From contig OZ037768.1 of the NCBI GenBank assembly GCA_964035545.1, positions 2,781,501 through 2,841,500 of the forward strand: a stretch of 60,000 nt of DNA. Reading direction: 5' to 3'. Shown piece by piece: positions 11,529-24,700 of the stretch. The notes under the pieces were generated by a model. The model did no database searches. It worked only from the letters and a program-made list of their open reading frames with translations, and was not told where the DNA came from. Within the stretch, counting starts at the first letter, position 1, and the number at the start of each line of letters is the position of its first letter. Made by a program: the position numbers and the translations under genes. The stretch comes from Bugula neritina. Its lineage: Eukaryota > Bryozoa > Gymnolaemata > Cheilostomatida > Bugulidae.

Positions 11529-14497
11529 CTTGTGATATCCAAAGCAGCAGAGAACTTTTTTCAAAAATAAAAGAAACAGCTGACAAACTTATAGAACGGG
11601 TCAAAGGTATTACAGAACAAATCAAAACAGGCGAATTCACTACAAAAAATGTAAGTTGTTCTCTACTTGGTGTGCTGTAAATAAATGTTCAGTTAAATCA
11701 GTTAACATTTTTATTCTAGTCTCTATTGGTCAATCACACTAATATTTGACTTCTTTTAAAGGGTATTTCATTTTTGGATGTCAAGAATGAGCTTTTGGGT
11801 CAGTATAACCTAAATATTGGAGGTGTGGTGGCCAGGAAAATGTCTGGCATCTCTATAGAAGACTGTGAGGAGGTCGACAGGCTAGCAGAAATACGAACTG
11901 TAAGTGTGCAATCTGCAAATAATAGACATAGTTTTTGTTGTTTGCATTTAGACTTTGGACAAACTTCTCGATTTCTAAAAGTTATGAAAAGGTGATAATT
12001 AGTTGATGCATTTTTGGTGTAAAATGTATATTGAAGGATTGTCCTAAGTTAGTATGTATTGTGTGAGCTTTTTCTACTAACCAGTACAGCACAGACACTA
12101 GCTAGAAATGTTCGGATTAACTGTGCTCCAATGACGGAGTGTCTGGATACATGTACATGTGCTTATGCACACAATTGGTTATTGGTTCAACAGTTGTAAA
12201 CATCTCATTCAGTTTTATTTTTTATTGTTATTGTGGGCTTAAACTTGTGTGAAGTATTATATATAAATGAGTTTAAATGAACTTAAAAAATATTTATATT
12301 TTAGGTTGCAGTTTGTATGATAAAGTATAATGCTGTTAGCAACTGCTTTGATACAAACTTAGATTATGATGTTTTAGTATCTTTGCTAACCCCAGCTAAA
12401 CTAAAACCTTTATGCTGATTGACTCTGAGATAATAGAGATTTAAATTTGAAACTCAAAGCCTTTATATTTTTTTTAAACTTGAGAATTATTCAAATCTGC
12501 TCAATGTAAAAATACGTACGCTATAAAAGTAGGTTTGATATAAGAGAATGAAACTGTTTGGTGGATGTGCTACAACAAATAAATGATAATTTAACAAACA
12601 CATGTTTGGAATTTTTTGCCCATTCCAATTATGAAATGTGATTTTTGGTAAAGCGACTACTTTTCAAGTTCTTGCCAAGAAATTTAAGATGGCTGTTAGT
12701 ATCAAGTAACTCCAAGTATAAAGTATATTGTATATTTGCTTATTTTTCAGTATATAGAAAAGAGTCGTCCAATAGAGCACAAGCTGAAATATCAAATGGA
12801 GAAACTCTTGAAGATAGCAGCTTCTGGCGGTTTGAGTATGTATAAAAAAGCTATCGCTATCTCTGTGAGAAACCCCTGATGGAAAAGGTTTTTGTTAGAA
12901 CGGGCTAAGGAGTTGTTCAGATGAGGCACAGGAGCAATTATGAATGGATGCTCTTCTTAACATCACCAATGGTCTTTGTCGGGGTGATGTTATACTTGTA
13001 GACAGGCTAGCCAAAGTTTTGACTGCATTAGTGTATATTTCTCTAGCCAATTGATTGAAAATTCATACCTGCTTAATATGTAATATTAACGTCTAACGTC
13101 TGGTATTGATATGTTTGTTTGATATTTTGAATTGATGAGTGCAGAAGGAACTAGATTGACTTTCTTTGGTATACCATATTGTAGGTAATGATGATCCATT
13201 ACACCTGAAACCTAACCCAGCTAACATGGTTAGTAAACTAGCTGGACAGGGGAGTGACAACTCTGATAGCGAAGAGAATGCAGATGGGAAAAATGCTTCC
13301 GGTGAAAAAACTGGAGTCTATAAACCTCCAATGATGTCTAGCTCTCATTACGGTAATAACCAAATTTGTTTTAAAAAATTATTAGCGACCTATCTGCTAC
13401 TGCAAACCATATAAAAATCAGTCTATTTTTTTGTAAGTGAAATCATTATAAATTATATTAAAAGAAATTATTTTATTACAAAAACTTGCCGTGATGGTGC
13501 ACTGACTGGTTTAAGAAGTTTTGATTTTCGTTAATGAGTAATACTTGTTCTCGTTGACAAAATCCTGAAATAAAAGTCAGACAAAAATGTAGCTTTATTC
13601 CTTATATGAGTGTTTAGCAAAGCAATTTGGTTTTGTAAATGAAAATATTTTTTCTAAACATATTTAAAGGTACTAGTTATATAGTATACACTGTATAATG
13701 TACTAGTCATGTAGTCTAAACTGTGTAGTGTACTAGTTATGTAGTCTGCACTGTATAATGGTATTTTAAAGCGGAAGAACTGTCCAGAAAGGAAAGAGAA
13801 GAAAAATTGATAGCAAAGGCCAAACGAAAAGCTTTGAGCACGGCTATGATGAGAGAGTTGCGGGCGGAGTACTCGGAGGCCCCTGAAGAAGTGAGGGAGG
13901 ACATGAACCTCCACCGCTTTAAACAGTCTAAAGAAGACAAGCACCGAATAGCTTATGAAGAGGATAACTTTAAACGAGTTGCTATCAGCAAACAGGAAAA
14001 GGTGCGTGGGCATGTGCAAAGACTAGATGGCGCTTTATATAAGTAAAGTCTTAGTAGAATGTAGGCACAGCAATGAAAAGTAGTGACTAATTCATGCATA
14101 ATGCAAGGAGTGTATTCAAGAGTTGCCTTCTCATAATATCAGACAATATCGTGTAAATATTGTACTATTACACAATGCAACAGTTCTGATCTCCCTTTAT
14201 TTCAGTTTTCTATAAAACCAATACCCAGTGGCTGCTGTGCATGTGTACGCTGAATCTCTAACTCCCTACATGTTGCTGCACTCACTGCATGTAAATGATT
14301 TGCTAGATTAGCTCCTGTATCTGTATTTGCAGAGACGACGCAGTCAGCTGCAGACCGTCTCTTCGCTAGACCAGCTTACCAAGTTTGGAGATATTTCAGC
14401 TTTGACTGGAGGCTCATCGGGTGTTGCGGGTGGCAAAAAACGAAAACTCAAGTCCAAACCCAAGTCTGGTCACAAGAAGAAGAAAATACGAATGTGA
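11529..14497 (+). CDS. NGDN: Neuroguidin, SSU processome / Sas10-C1D family (first exon missing)
   Basis: Six exons were recognised: 11529-11650, 11762-11899, 12751-12829, 13185-13352, 13772-14001, 14333-14497 (TGA), about 260 residues. The first needs one base from an upstream exon I could not place. Matches to human neuroguidin run the whole length: SSRELFSKIKE, GISFLDVKNELL, LAEIRT, RPIEHKLKYQMEKLL, NDDPLHLKPNPANMVSKL, YKPP, AKAKRKALSTAMMRELRAEY, SEAPEEVRED, EDKHRIAYEE, FGDISALTGG and a Lys/Arg-rich tail (KKRK, HKKKKIR). The Sas10/Utp3/C1D domain covers roughly the first half. The yeast relative Lcp5 acts in the small-subunit processome, and the vertebrate protein also binds eIF4E. A basic nuclear or nucleolar C-terminus is visible. 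Confidence 0.93.
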
Positions 14498-14643
14498 ATG
14501 AATATTTAGCTGATGAGTCTAACAGCTTCGCCATTTCTTACTTTTTTGCTGATGTTGATATACTAAGTTTTACATATATCTGTTGATGTGTATATAAAAT
14601 ACAGTTCCAGTAGGTTTCAAAGACATTTTCAAGTGAAAGTGAG

Positions 14644-14649
14644 TTTATT
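14644..14649 (-). terminator. Polyadenylation signal AATAAA, PSMD11
   Basis: TTTATT on the plus strand gives AATAAA on the minus strand, 51 bp past the PSMD11 TAA. PSMD11 would thus have a very short 3' UTR overlapping that of NGDN. Confidence 0.55.
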
Positions 14650-14676
14650 TTTGGGTAAAGATGACGGAAGATATAC

Positions 14677-14682
14677 AATAAA
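14677..14682 (+). terminator. Polyadenylation signal AATAAA, NGDN
   Basis: It lies 180 bp after the NGDN stop and only 18 bp before the stop codon of the opposing PSMD11 gene. The NGDN transcript therefore probably enters PSMD11 coding sequence in antisense. Confidence 0.55.
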
Positions 14683-14699
14683 CTGAATTAAATATAGGA

Positions 14700-17600
14700 T
14701 TATGTGAGTTTCTTGACTTTGCCATAGAGAGAGTCTACGACTTTGCCCATGCTGTGAATAGTTTCTATGGCTGATTCGTAGGTCTTGTCTTTTGATGTCT
14801 CGTCAAATATGATGAGAACTCCATCTCCCTGGTCCAGTATGCCGTGAAATTTCTTGTCCAAAATCATCTGAGATAATTTCTTTTCCACCAGCTCCTGATG
14901 ACACAATATAACAATAAACAAAATTAACGCAATAAACTAAGCAATGTGCCAACAGACCAGAAAAATTCAGTTTAGCACCTTTCTGGTAATCTTTACTTCT
15001 GAAATATGTTCCAACATTAAATTTCACATTAACACAGGAATATTTTTTCTAGTTTGAAGGCTTTGTGAACTCTTTGTGACCCATGGGTACACAATGTGTA
15101 TATTCTGTGAGTTATGGTAAATCATTAACTAAATCATTCATTGCAGCTACAATTGTTTGTCTTGAACTTCCATACCAAATGCTAAACTTTTGAGAGGGTA
15201 AAACTTAACTGCAAACAGACACAACTTTTGATTGATGATGGCCAAAATGAATTGCACAACATTGACTATGGAGATAAGAATTCCTTTACATGCATAGAGA
15301 TATACACTCACCTTGTCAAGGTCAATGAGTTTAGCAACGTGCGGAACCTGCACGCGAGAGTACGGCTCTATGATTCTGAGCAGATTTCCTTCGAGTAGCT
15401 TGTCGTACAGAGACTCCAAGTGCGCCTTGATTATATGGTCATTCTCTAACTCTGCTTTGTGAATCTGCAATGCCTAGAAAGTAGGTCAACCATAAATTAC
15501 ATCACTGGTATCAAGGATTGTGGTGTAATTAGATCAAAAGTTACAGCCAGTCTAGGTAGAAGCTATTCAACAGTATTCATGCATTAAAGAAAGACATGTA
15601 CCTTCTTAAAGTCGGCTAGTGATCTTTCTTTACTAGCCTTAGCAACACTTTTCATAGCCTCAGCATCTTTGCCCATATACTTGAGGGCCAACTTGCCACT
15701 CATGATTTGTGTTACTTCATCGGCTCTAAAAACACATTTCTTATTTTAAAACTATACTAAAATGACAAAAGTTGCAACAAATAATTGGTTTTTTATTTAT
15801 TAACCCACTAATAATTTAGGAGCTGAAATACACTTTATTTAGAAAAATCGTTCAGGGTAGTATCACTCCGAAACTTAGTGAAAAATTTTTCGACAAAGTT
15901 ACACTGCTTAGAAATATGTGGCAAAATGACTAATCAAGCCGGCCTTGAATATAATATCCCATACATAGTTAAATTAGGATGAGTAAACAAGATAAAAATA
16001 ACTAATAAGTTGCACCAAAACTTTTGATCTTCAAAAATATTTCTGAATAATCAGTTTCAACCATTCATTTATTTTTTAATAATCCATTGAAGTTTCAACC
16101 GAAATAGAAAAATCGAAAAAAAAGAAACTACAAAGTATTTTAATATCAGCTACAATTGCATAGTAAGCACTCACTGTTCCAGCATAATCTTGGCAAGCAA
16201 CATGTACTTCAAGCTAACAATGGCCTTGGGACTGTCAATAGAATCATAGCCTTCAAACGCTTCATAAAAATATGAGAATGCCGTCTTAAAGTCCCTGTCA
16301 GCGGCAGCATGCAGTATTCCTACAACATATCAGCAATGGGAATTGTCATCTCTTGGCACATCAAAATCTGAAATTATATTGTTAGAAAAAAGAGTTAGTG
16401 ATAGTATCATAAGCATTCTCAGAAACAATTTCAATGCTAATATTATAACGTGGCAACATTAACGAATACTGCACAGTTTTAAGGGTGCAGAGTTTACATA
16501 ATCAGATAAGTAGTATAATATAGAGCGTGGAATACAATGGAGGGATCAGCTTATAGCACCCACCAGATTGCAAGTCGAGGGATGCTTGTAGTTTAGGTGG
16601 ACAATATATACCATTAGCAGTGGTCCTGGCAGAGGTGAGGGCAGCTCTACAGGTAAAACACAACACATGCGAAAAGGAAACATACAAACATAATACTAAT
16701 ATAATAATATAATAAAAAAAGACAAACATTTGACCGACTTGAAAGGGAGGAAAGGTTAAACTCACAATCTGTACAACAGTAAATAGTTAATAGCACATTA
16801 TAAAAAAGTTGAACAATTCTATCAACTTTGATAAACATATTTTCAAAGCATCAAACCCACATTGAAGGCAGTATTTCCTATCAATTACTTCCCAAAATAT
16901 CAATAAAAATATATGCCAAAATTTACCTAAATCTGCTTTTTTAACTACTCACATGTATCAGGCTATGACACTGAATACGCGAGCTCTGTATCTTCACTTG
17001 TTCAGTAATTCAATTAAAATTTAACCAATAAATCACCCCACCATTAGAAACAAATATATAAACTAACTTGGCTTTAGGTAGGTTACCGAGAGAGTGGTAG
17101 ACTTTGCTCTCTATCAACTGCACCTCAACTAGCAGAGCTTTGTCATCCAATTTCTTCAGTTCATACAACAAACTGGAGCCGAGCTTCAGTGCCTGCTGAT
17201 ACTGACCTGGAGAGTGAAGATAGGACAAAGTGAATAAATCTGATAGGAAAATAAATCATGCTACAAACCCAAGAGTTTCAAGCTAGCCTACCATCCTCAA
17301 TGAAGTTTTCTTAAATTTTTATTTTTTGTGGTATTGACAAAAAATATTTTCAAGTTCAAGTGGCAACGGTATGACTAAAAATATTTATTGCATTATAGAA
17401 TTACAGTCAATATGAAGTAGGAGTGATTTGCTGCGAAAGTGAACAAGAATATATCCGTACATGGGAAGTCAATATGATTGTCAAACCTAAATCGTAGTAC
17501 AAAGCTATCAGCCTGCATTCCAAAGCCTGTCTCAAGAATGTTCTCTTTTCTTCTTTAGCCCATTCAATGCATTCTTTACACAACTCTACCTACACAAATA

Positions 17601-19100
17601 GTAATACATCAAATCCACCACTTGATAATATTAGTTGCATTACTTTTTTCTGGAACTTATTACTGTTAAAGTTCTGTTTTAAATAGCAAATGCTTTAATG
17701 GTGTAAGTCATATAAAGCAAACAAAATAAATATAAAATAAGCGACCTGCATAGGCAAACCTAAACAAAGACAAACGACTTCTTTGTGCCTGATATTTCAC
17801 ATATAATGATATATGGTCTCAGAAAACATACAAAACCTAAATAAAAAAGAGAAAAATTCTATACTTTGAAACACTGATGAAATAGACCAAGTACAGTACC
17901 TCTGACCCCGTAGCTGCCTCCATATCTAGGAAGAGGTCAACCAATGCCTTGACTAGCTTAGCTGCCTTTGCTTTGCTGATCATACTCAGGAACGAACGTG
18001 AGAATTTGATGAGCTCAGCAAGGGAAGTAGCTTTGTCATGTTTAGAATAGAGTTGGCCAAGGTCCATTATGGCTTGTTCCTTACACCTAGTTCCTGCTTC
18101 ATCATTTTCATAATCTTTTTTCACTAAACAAATAGGAAATACGTTATATCGAAATGTAAATAAAAGTGCTCAAGTAATTCTGAATGCATAAAAATTGTAA
18201 ATCTAAAATTTATAAATAAAAACATTTGGAGGTGGTACTCTGATAGTTCCATCTTAATTAGTATACATCAAGCACAGTTAAAATATTACACAAGGTATCA
18301 CATCAGGAGTGATGCAACATATAACATGTTAATCTCTTTTATTTAAATTAAATTTATTGAGCAAACAATATAATAGCTCAACAGCAACACAATTGTACTT
18401 TATTAGTTTATAATCTAGCCACACATAGAAATATTTTAAATATATGATTTTATTTACATTATTTTTCAATGCTTACTAAAACTAACTTATTCAAACTCTT
18501 ACTATGCATACAAAATAGTATAGTAATACAAGTAACATAGGTATAAATTAGATTAATAGTAAACTTACGCTTGGCAAAGCCAAAAGTCAAAACAGATTGT
18601 GACAGTCACACTTTGACTTTGACTTACAATTTAATTAGTATCATAAACATAATCATAGTTATAGTAAGCCTGACAGTATTAGCCATAGTGATAGTGATAG
18701 TAAAAAAAGTTTAAAATAAATAAACTAAATTACTTCAACTTGTAGTTCAAGTTGTACTACTACTAGTTGAACTTTATATTGATGATTATTTGATCATGAT
18801 GGCGACTATGAGTAAAATTAAATGTAATCAACAAAAACTAGCTATCATATTGATTCTTAAAACTACCATATTGGCAACACTTTAAATTGTTAATGTAATT
18901 TTTGATCACTGTTCAGGTCTTCTGACTTTTAAATCTTGAGAAATTGGAAGTTCAATTACATTTATTTACTTTTAGTTTTACTGAGCTAGTATGAAATTTT
19001 AAGTTTTACCTAGGGTTTCTAGCATCACTATTGCTTGTTCAGGATTTAGAAGAGACGCTGAAGAGGCTTTTTCAAGTACTTCGTTAGGATCAGGTTCCAT
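14700..19100 (-). CDS. PSMD11: 26S proteasome non-ATPase regulatory subunit 11 (Rpn6)
   Basis: Nine exons: 19010-19100 (ATG), 17900-18123, 17487-17589, 17068-17206, 16564-16646, 16175-16319, 15602-15725, 15312-15473, 14700-14894 (TAA). They join in phase to 421 aa; human PSMD11 is 422. The protein is a proteasome lid scaffold that bridges the 20S core and the base. Diagnostic stretches include [95 protein letters not shown] and [21 protein letters not shown]-like helical repeats fill the N-terminal two thirds. The C-terminal PCI domain ends in the invariant helix [13 protein letters not shown]. Tail-to-tail with NGDN, with 202 bp between stop codons. Confidence 0.97.
18600..18790. repeat. Degenerate hexamer/foldback segment in PSMD11 intron 1
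   Basis: CATAATCATAGTTATAGTAA and CATAGTGATAGTGATAGTAA-type runs sit next to mutually complementary AACTTGTAGTTCAAGTT stretches near 18735-18770. It resembles the arrays at 10690-11360 and 19640-20600. Confidence 0.55.
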
Positions 19101-19639
19101 TTTGAATGTTTCAAATTATCTATAATAAAAACGTATAATGATCAATATTAACGTAATCAATAAGTATAACTGTAATGTGAAAACTAAAAAACTAATATAC
19201 TTTTAGTTTTAGTGAACAACAAAATTAAAATGAATGATAAAGCCTGTCGCTCAATTTTGCTTTTTATGTTTTTACGAAACCGGGCTAATAGTATTTGAAA
19301 CAAATCGAAGATAGCCCGTTGATAGGATAAAGTTGCTTAAAAACTGTGCTAACAATCAGCTGAGCCAACTATTTACACTTTTAATGCAGAAAAGCGCATA
19401 TATGACTCGACTCAGTTTTAGCAGAGCGGTTACTAATACCTCAGGCTCAGTGAAGAAGTGCTAAGTTGGCTCTGCAGGTGTAAAGACAGAAGTTCAAGTG
19501 AGTTTCAACTCAAACTGTAAGCGGCTCAGCCAGTCAGTGTTTTAGTTTATGCTCAACCTCATAAATTGAAATCGCACCCTGTGTTTTTAACAAATTTCAA
19601 TAGGAAAGATACATTAAAAACTAAAAAGGAAGTTTTTAT

Positions 19640-20600
19640 GACAGACAATCACAATGACATACTCAATCATACTGATAGTGATACTCATACTCATAGTCTA
19701 AGTCATACTGATACTCATACTCATACTCATATTGATACTCATTGATAATGATTGATTGATTAGCTGTCCGACGGTGACTGATACTGATACTGACGGATAC
19801 TGATAGTGATACTCATACTGATAGTGATAGTGAAGCTAAATTTGATACTGATATTCATATTCATATTGATATTGATATTGAATTTGATTGTCATAGTCAT
19901 ATTTAATAATTTATACTTATAGTTATAGTGATACTCAGCTTGATTATATTAATATTCTATCGACATAGGCTGATGGGACGAGTACTACTACTACCACTAG
20001 TATTACTGCTAGTACTAGTACTAGTAGTAGTACAAGCCCCATCAGCCTATGTCGATAGAATATTAATATAATCAAGCTGAGTATCACTATAACTGGTACT
20101 AGTAACATTATCACTAACATTAATTTAATCATCAGTATGAGTATCAGTATGACTGTGAGTATCAAATAGTTATCACAAAATGTAAATGTGCAAGTTAAAT
20201 GTCTCATTTAATTTTATGACTTAAAACAGTGTCAGTGTGCTACACTTGTAGGTATGACAGTGAATCAGAATGTTGCTAATTTGTTGTTACTTACTTTTAC
20301 AGGTATTTAATTTTGTTTTATTTATACTTTTGTCTTATACTTATAGTTATAGTTATGGTTACTAATAGTAATAGTAATACTAATATAAATTTTCAAATTA
20401 TAACTTATAAGTATTAGTTATACTAAGTCTAAAAGTAATACTTATACTTATAATTATATTTATTATTTATACTATTTTATTACTATGTTTATAGTATAGA
20501 CTATAGTAATACTAATAGTTGAACTAAAACTTGAAGTTAATGTTTTTGTTGTAGTATTAGTAATAATATTAGATTTAGTATAACTATAACTTATAAGTAT
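19640..20600. repeat. Degenerate hexamer satellite (ATACTC/ATAGTG type)
   Basis: Long runs of TGATACTCATACTCATAGTC-like units occupy 19665-19930 and 20095-20165. A second block, 20335-20600, has TATAACTTATAAGTATTAGT-like units. Repeat units are 6 bp and drift strongly in sequence. A perfect hairpin (19921-20094) is embedded in the first block. Confidence 0.75.
19921..20094. repeat. Perfect 57 bp inverted repeat with 60 bp loop
   Basis: The left arm 19921-19977 and right arm 20038-20094 are exact reverse complements over all 57 positions by my reading. The arms contain CTATCGACATAGGCTGATGG. The 60 bp loop is made of ACTACTACTAC / TAGTACTAGTAGTAG trinucleotides that can themselves fold. No coding potential is apparent. 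Confidence 0.9.
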
Positions 20601-21799
20601 TAGTATTACTATAATTTACATGATTTACTCAAAGTAAATATGTAGGAGTAAAAATGGTGTTGTTTATGCATAGCTTAAGTGCAAAATAAATTTAAATCTT
20701 CCAAGGTTACATTTGAGATACTGCATTAGGTAATGAATTATGGTTTTTCTGTAGCTGTGAAACTTTATAAGATATTTATGTTGATTTTTCTAATGGGATG
20801 TGAAGCAGTTGTTTTCTATAGTAGATCAGGTAATGGAATTTACACAGGTCTCAAAATTACTAAAGTGCAGTGTTTACTTTCTGAAAACAATACCCCGCAT
20901 TTGTATATCTGAGTGTTTTTTTGGACCAGATTCAAATTGAAAAATATATGAGTGAATTTGTTAGGTCTAAGATGTACATGGATATAGCCTTACTTCCATG
21001 CTTATGCTTTGATTTACTGACTATTGTGTGAACTGGAGGCTAATCACTGCTACTCATAGGGTGAAAAATTAAATGTCTTGAAACGACGAAGTCAAACTTT
21101 GGTTGAATGTTGGCAATTATTTAACAAGTTTGGCCTGCTATGATATTCTTATTGTAATACGAGTAATATAGTCAAAATAAGGAGACATTTATTTAACTAA
21201 ATTTATTTTTCTGAAGGGAATTTTTCCTGTAGCCTAACCTACATATCTAATTTATTTAAATCTTTGGATTTTATGAAAAACAATAATTGATTTCAGTTTT
21301 TAGTTCATATACTTATCAAAACTCATGGTCTATATATGTGATACTTTAAGTCTCTTTTCTTCCAGCTATAAAATCTTTATTGGCTATAAAATCTATGCTC
21401 ACATTATATAACTTTTACTATATAGACATACTGTATACTTACACAATGTATATATAATATAAGTTGTATAACATTGAACCAGCATACAATAATACCAAAT
21501 TGCAGCTATACCTGCAGGGGGTATGCATGCTTCATCCGTGTGACTACCATTGCTGTGACATCACACGACAACTGACAATTCAACAAGATACTTATGTTAG
21601 GTGACCTCTATTCATGTTTCAATGACATTCTATGACCTCATTGCCTCATCAAATAAATACTTCAACTTTTATGATATGCAATTTATATTGTTGCCAAATA
21701 CTGCATTTTTGCACAAGTTTTTATCTGTTGTAGTTTGGATAATTCTAATGAATGATATCTCAATTGGATAGTTTAGATATCATTATGATTGATTGAAGA

Positions 21800-24700
21800 A
21801 TGAATAAAGGAACTATTTTTGATATCCACGAAGCATTTAAGGTAATCCAAACATTCATAATAGCTCTATGTGATAGGTTTTGTGCTGCATTGTGGTGTTG
21901 AATTGTGTTTTGTTTTTATGAAGCTATCAATTTTGCTTGTTTCCTTTAAAGATATATAGATGTTCTTTGTAAAATATAATAAATTATTGATTTCTGTAAA
22001 ATGAAACACTTGCCTAAAAATTTATAAAATGTGATTTTTTGTTACATTTGTGTATTGAACTTGAGAATATAATGCATTCATTTTGTTAGAGACCAGTTTC
22101 ACCCGAGATGATTTCTTGGCGTGTGTGCAGTGTCATTGGCCATCATCATAATTATTTTCCACTCTTATCACTGATAGCACAAATACTGTATAGGGGTGAA
22201 GGGATTGTAGTTACTGATGTATAATAATTGTGGGGTTGTAGTTAACTGCATGTGGCGTGTCATCAGCCCAGTCGACGTGGCCCAGAGTCAGCGTGTCAAA
22301 TACTGGACTCACTTGTGTTATTCACAATGATGAGAAAAGCGAATCTGTGGAATCAATGCACTCCAGTAGTAGCAGCAGGCAAGATTCCAAGGCCACCAGG
22401 GTTAGTCTGCGTGTTGACTTGTAAAATAATTATTATTATGTCTATCAGCTTGACCTCCTGAACTCTACTATGTAGTTTCTTTCTTTCATTCACATTCTTG
22501 TTATCCAACACTCTTCACTGTCTTTTTTAAATAAACCTTTTCATCAACTTTGAAGTTCTTTAATAGATGGTGAAGATAGAGTGATTGAGGTGAAATACTG
22601 ATGGTATCTATATACATAACATTTATACACTATATAAATAACACATGTTATGTAATGTATACCTGCACATGTTATGTAATGTATACCTGCAGGTTACAAT
22701 CATCACTGATGAAGGGAAAATCATATCCAGAAGTAAAACTGTAGCTGAGTCAGCCAAGGTTCATCCCACTAAGCCCATTATAGCTTTGAAAGGTATTTGT
22801 TGCCAGTAGCCCTCTAGTACTGCTCTTATAGGAGGGGGGGGGGTACACACACCAGCCCCTCTAGTACTACTCTTATACAGTAGGTACAAAGGTATTATGC
22901 TGGCAGCCTAATTAGCTGTATAAAAATATTACTTTGATAGGAGGTAAGCTTTACTGATCTTGATAACCTGCAGTGTGCGCACACCGAGCCTACTGGTGGA
23001 ATATTAAGATTATTTTTTCTATGTGCAGGTTTAAATGTGATGTAGTTATACACCCTAACATTCAGCATAGAGAATAGTTATTTTACAAACATGTGTCTGA
23101 GGCACGTAGCTAGAATCAACACTTGCTGGTCACACTACTACTCCGTATGAGTCAGGAGCTTGAATACTGAAATGTGTTGCTGACACACACGCGCTGCCAA
23201 CAGTTGGGCAGCGTTATAGCAGTGACATTATTGTGGTGTGCTGTCGGCTTACCAGTTAACTGGTCATTCTCCCTTCGCTGTTTGTGCGCTTGTTTCACAC
23301 TCCAAAAAATCTTTTATGATAGCATATATTCTAGCAGACATTTCAGTAGCTTCCAATAACAAATTTCAACTTCAAAACAATTTTTTTTTCAGCGCATAGC
23401 GTGTTCCAAGTTTACAACTTTGAGTCAAAGAATTTGCTGAATGAGTTGGACATGGTGCACGATGTCTTATTCTGGAAGTGGACGAACGAAGACACTATTA
23501 TACTGGTTACAGAGGCCAGCATCTTCCAGTGGATGGTGTTTACAGGTTAGCTTGGCTTATATCCTCTTTCTAGAACTTTCTGGTAGCATCTGGTAGACAA
23601 CATCTGGTAGACAGCATCCACCAGGCGTGAGGTAGTCGTCTGGATGAAGTGAGGTGTTGGTGTAACTGCCGATGAACTTCAGTTGACCTTATGCAATAAT
23701 AGTATAGACTCCACTCCTACATGCCTTTCAAATTTTCCAACAACTACATGTGTCTATACTGGGTATCTGTGACTGGTTGCTACCAGGGGGAGATGCTGTG
23801 ATGACTCATAATGTGGAGTATATATCTCTGTATGAAATGATGACTACCAGTATTACGGTGGATTTTATGTCTAACAATCATATCGAATGTAACTTTTACT
23901 TAGCATTGGCTGATGCTTCTGGTACACTTCTATCCCACAATACTGCCACAGGATGCAGTGATGTTGCATTGAACTTCAGAGCTTATTTATTTGATTGATT
24001 TTCAATTATTTCTGTCAGTGTGAGACTATATGCCGCTTTCAGTTACTGAAACATGAGTGTGCTTACAGTGTTATATAAAATAGCGCATTTACCCAGGATT
24101 TAGGTTGTAGCAGTGGATCGGCAATTAATAAGGAATTTTCATCCCTTCCAACAAACGGTGCCTCACAGTATATCACACAATATAAGAAAGGGTGTATCAT
24201 ATACTAGTGTAGTATATTATATACTAGTATAGTGTATCATATACTAGTGTAGTGTATCATCAACCATCGTTGGGTTTTCTCAGAGAGAAGTGAGGCGGAG
24301 TTTATCTGTCATCGTCTTCCACGACTGAATTGCACAGAAGTTGTGAACTGTGCTATAGACGATAACCACAGGTGGTACACTGTTACAGGACTTCTTGATC
24401 ATGGAAAGGTAAATCATGATTTTCTTGCTTTTGTCTAGACTCTAGTCTAATAGCAATTCTCTGTATGGTATGATATGCAAGAACTATAACTGCACTAGCC
24501 AAAGTAATGTGCTATGATGTGGTAATATATAGTAATGTGCTGTGATGTGGTAATATATAGTAATGTGCTATGATGTGGTAATATATAGTAATTTTCACCT
24601 TCAAATGGTTGAGATTTACTTGTCCAATGCTTTCAGCTAGTTTTATTTGACACCAGACATTGCAACCAAATGTTGCCAAGAGTGATTCTATAACTTTGCC

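Larger units (their letters stand above)
19101..21799. other. Divergent intergenic region between PSMD11 and the clathrin-propeller gene
   Basis: No supported exon. The PSMD11 promoter should lie at the left end and that of the propeller gene at the right end. The middle is occupied by the degenerate hexamer array (19640-20600) and a long perfect inverted repeat (19921-20094). From 20600 to 21799 I see only unstructured AT-rich sequence. Confidence 0.6.
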
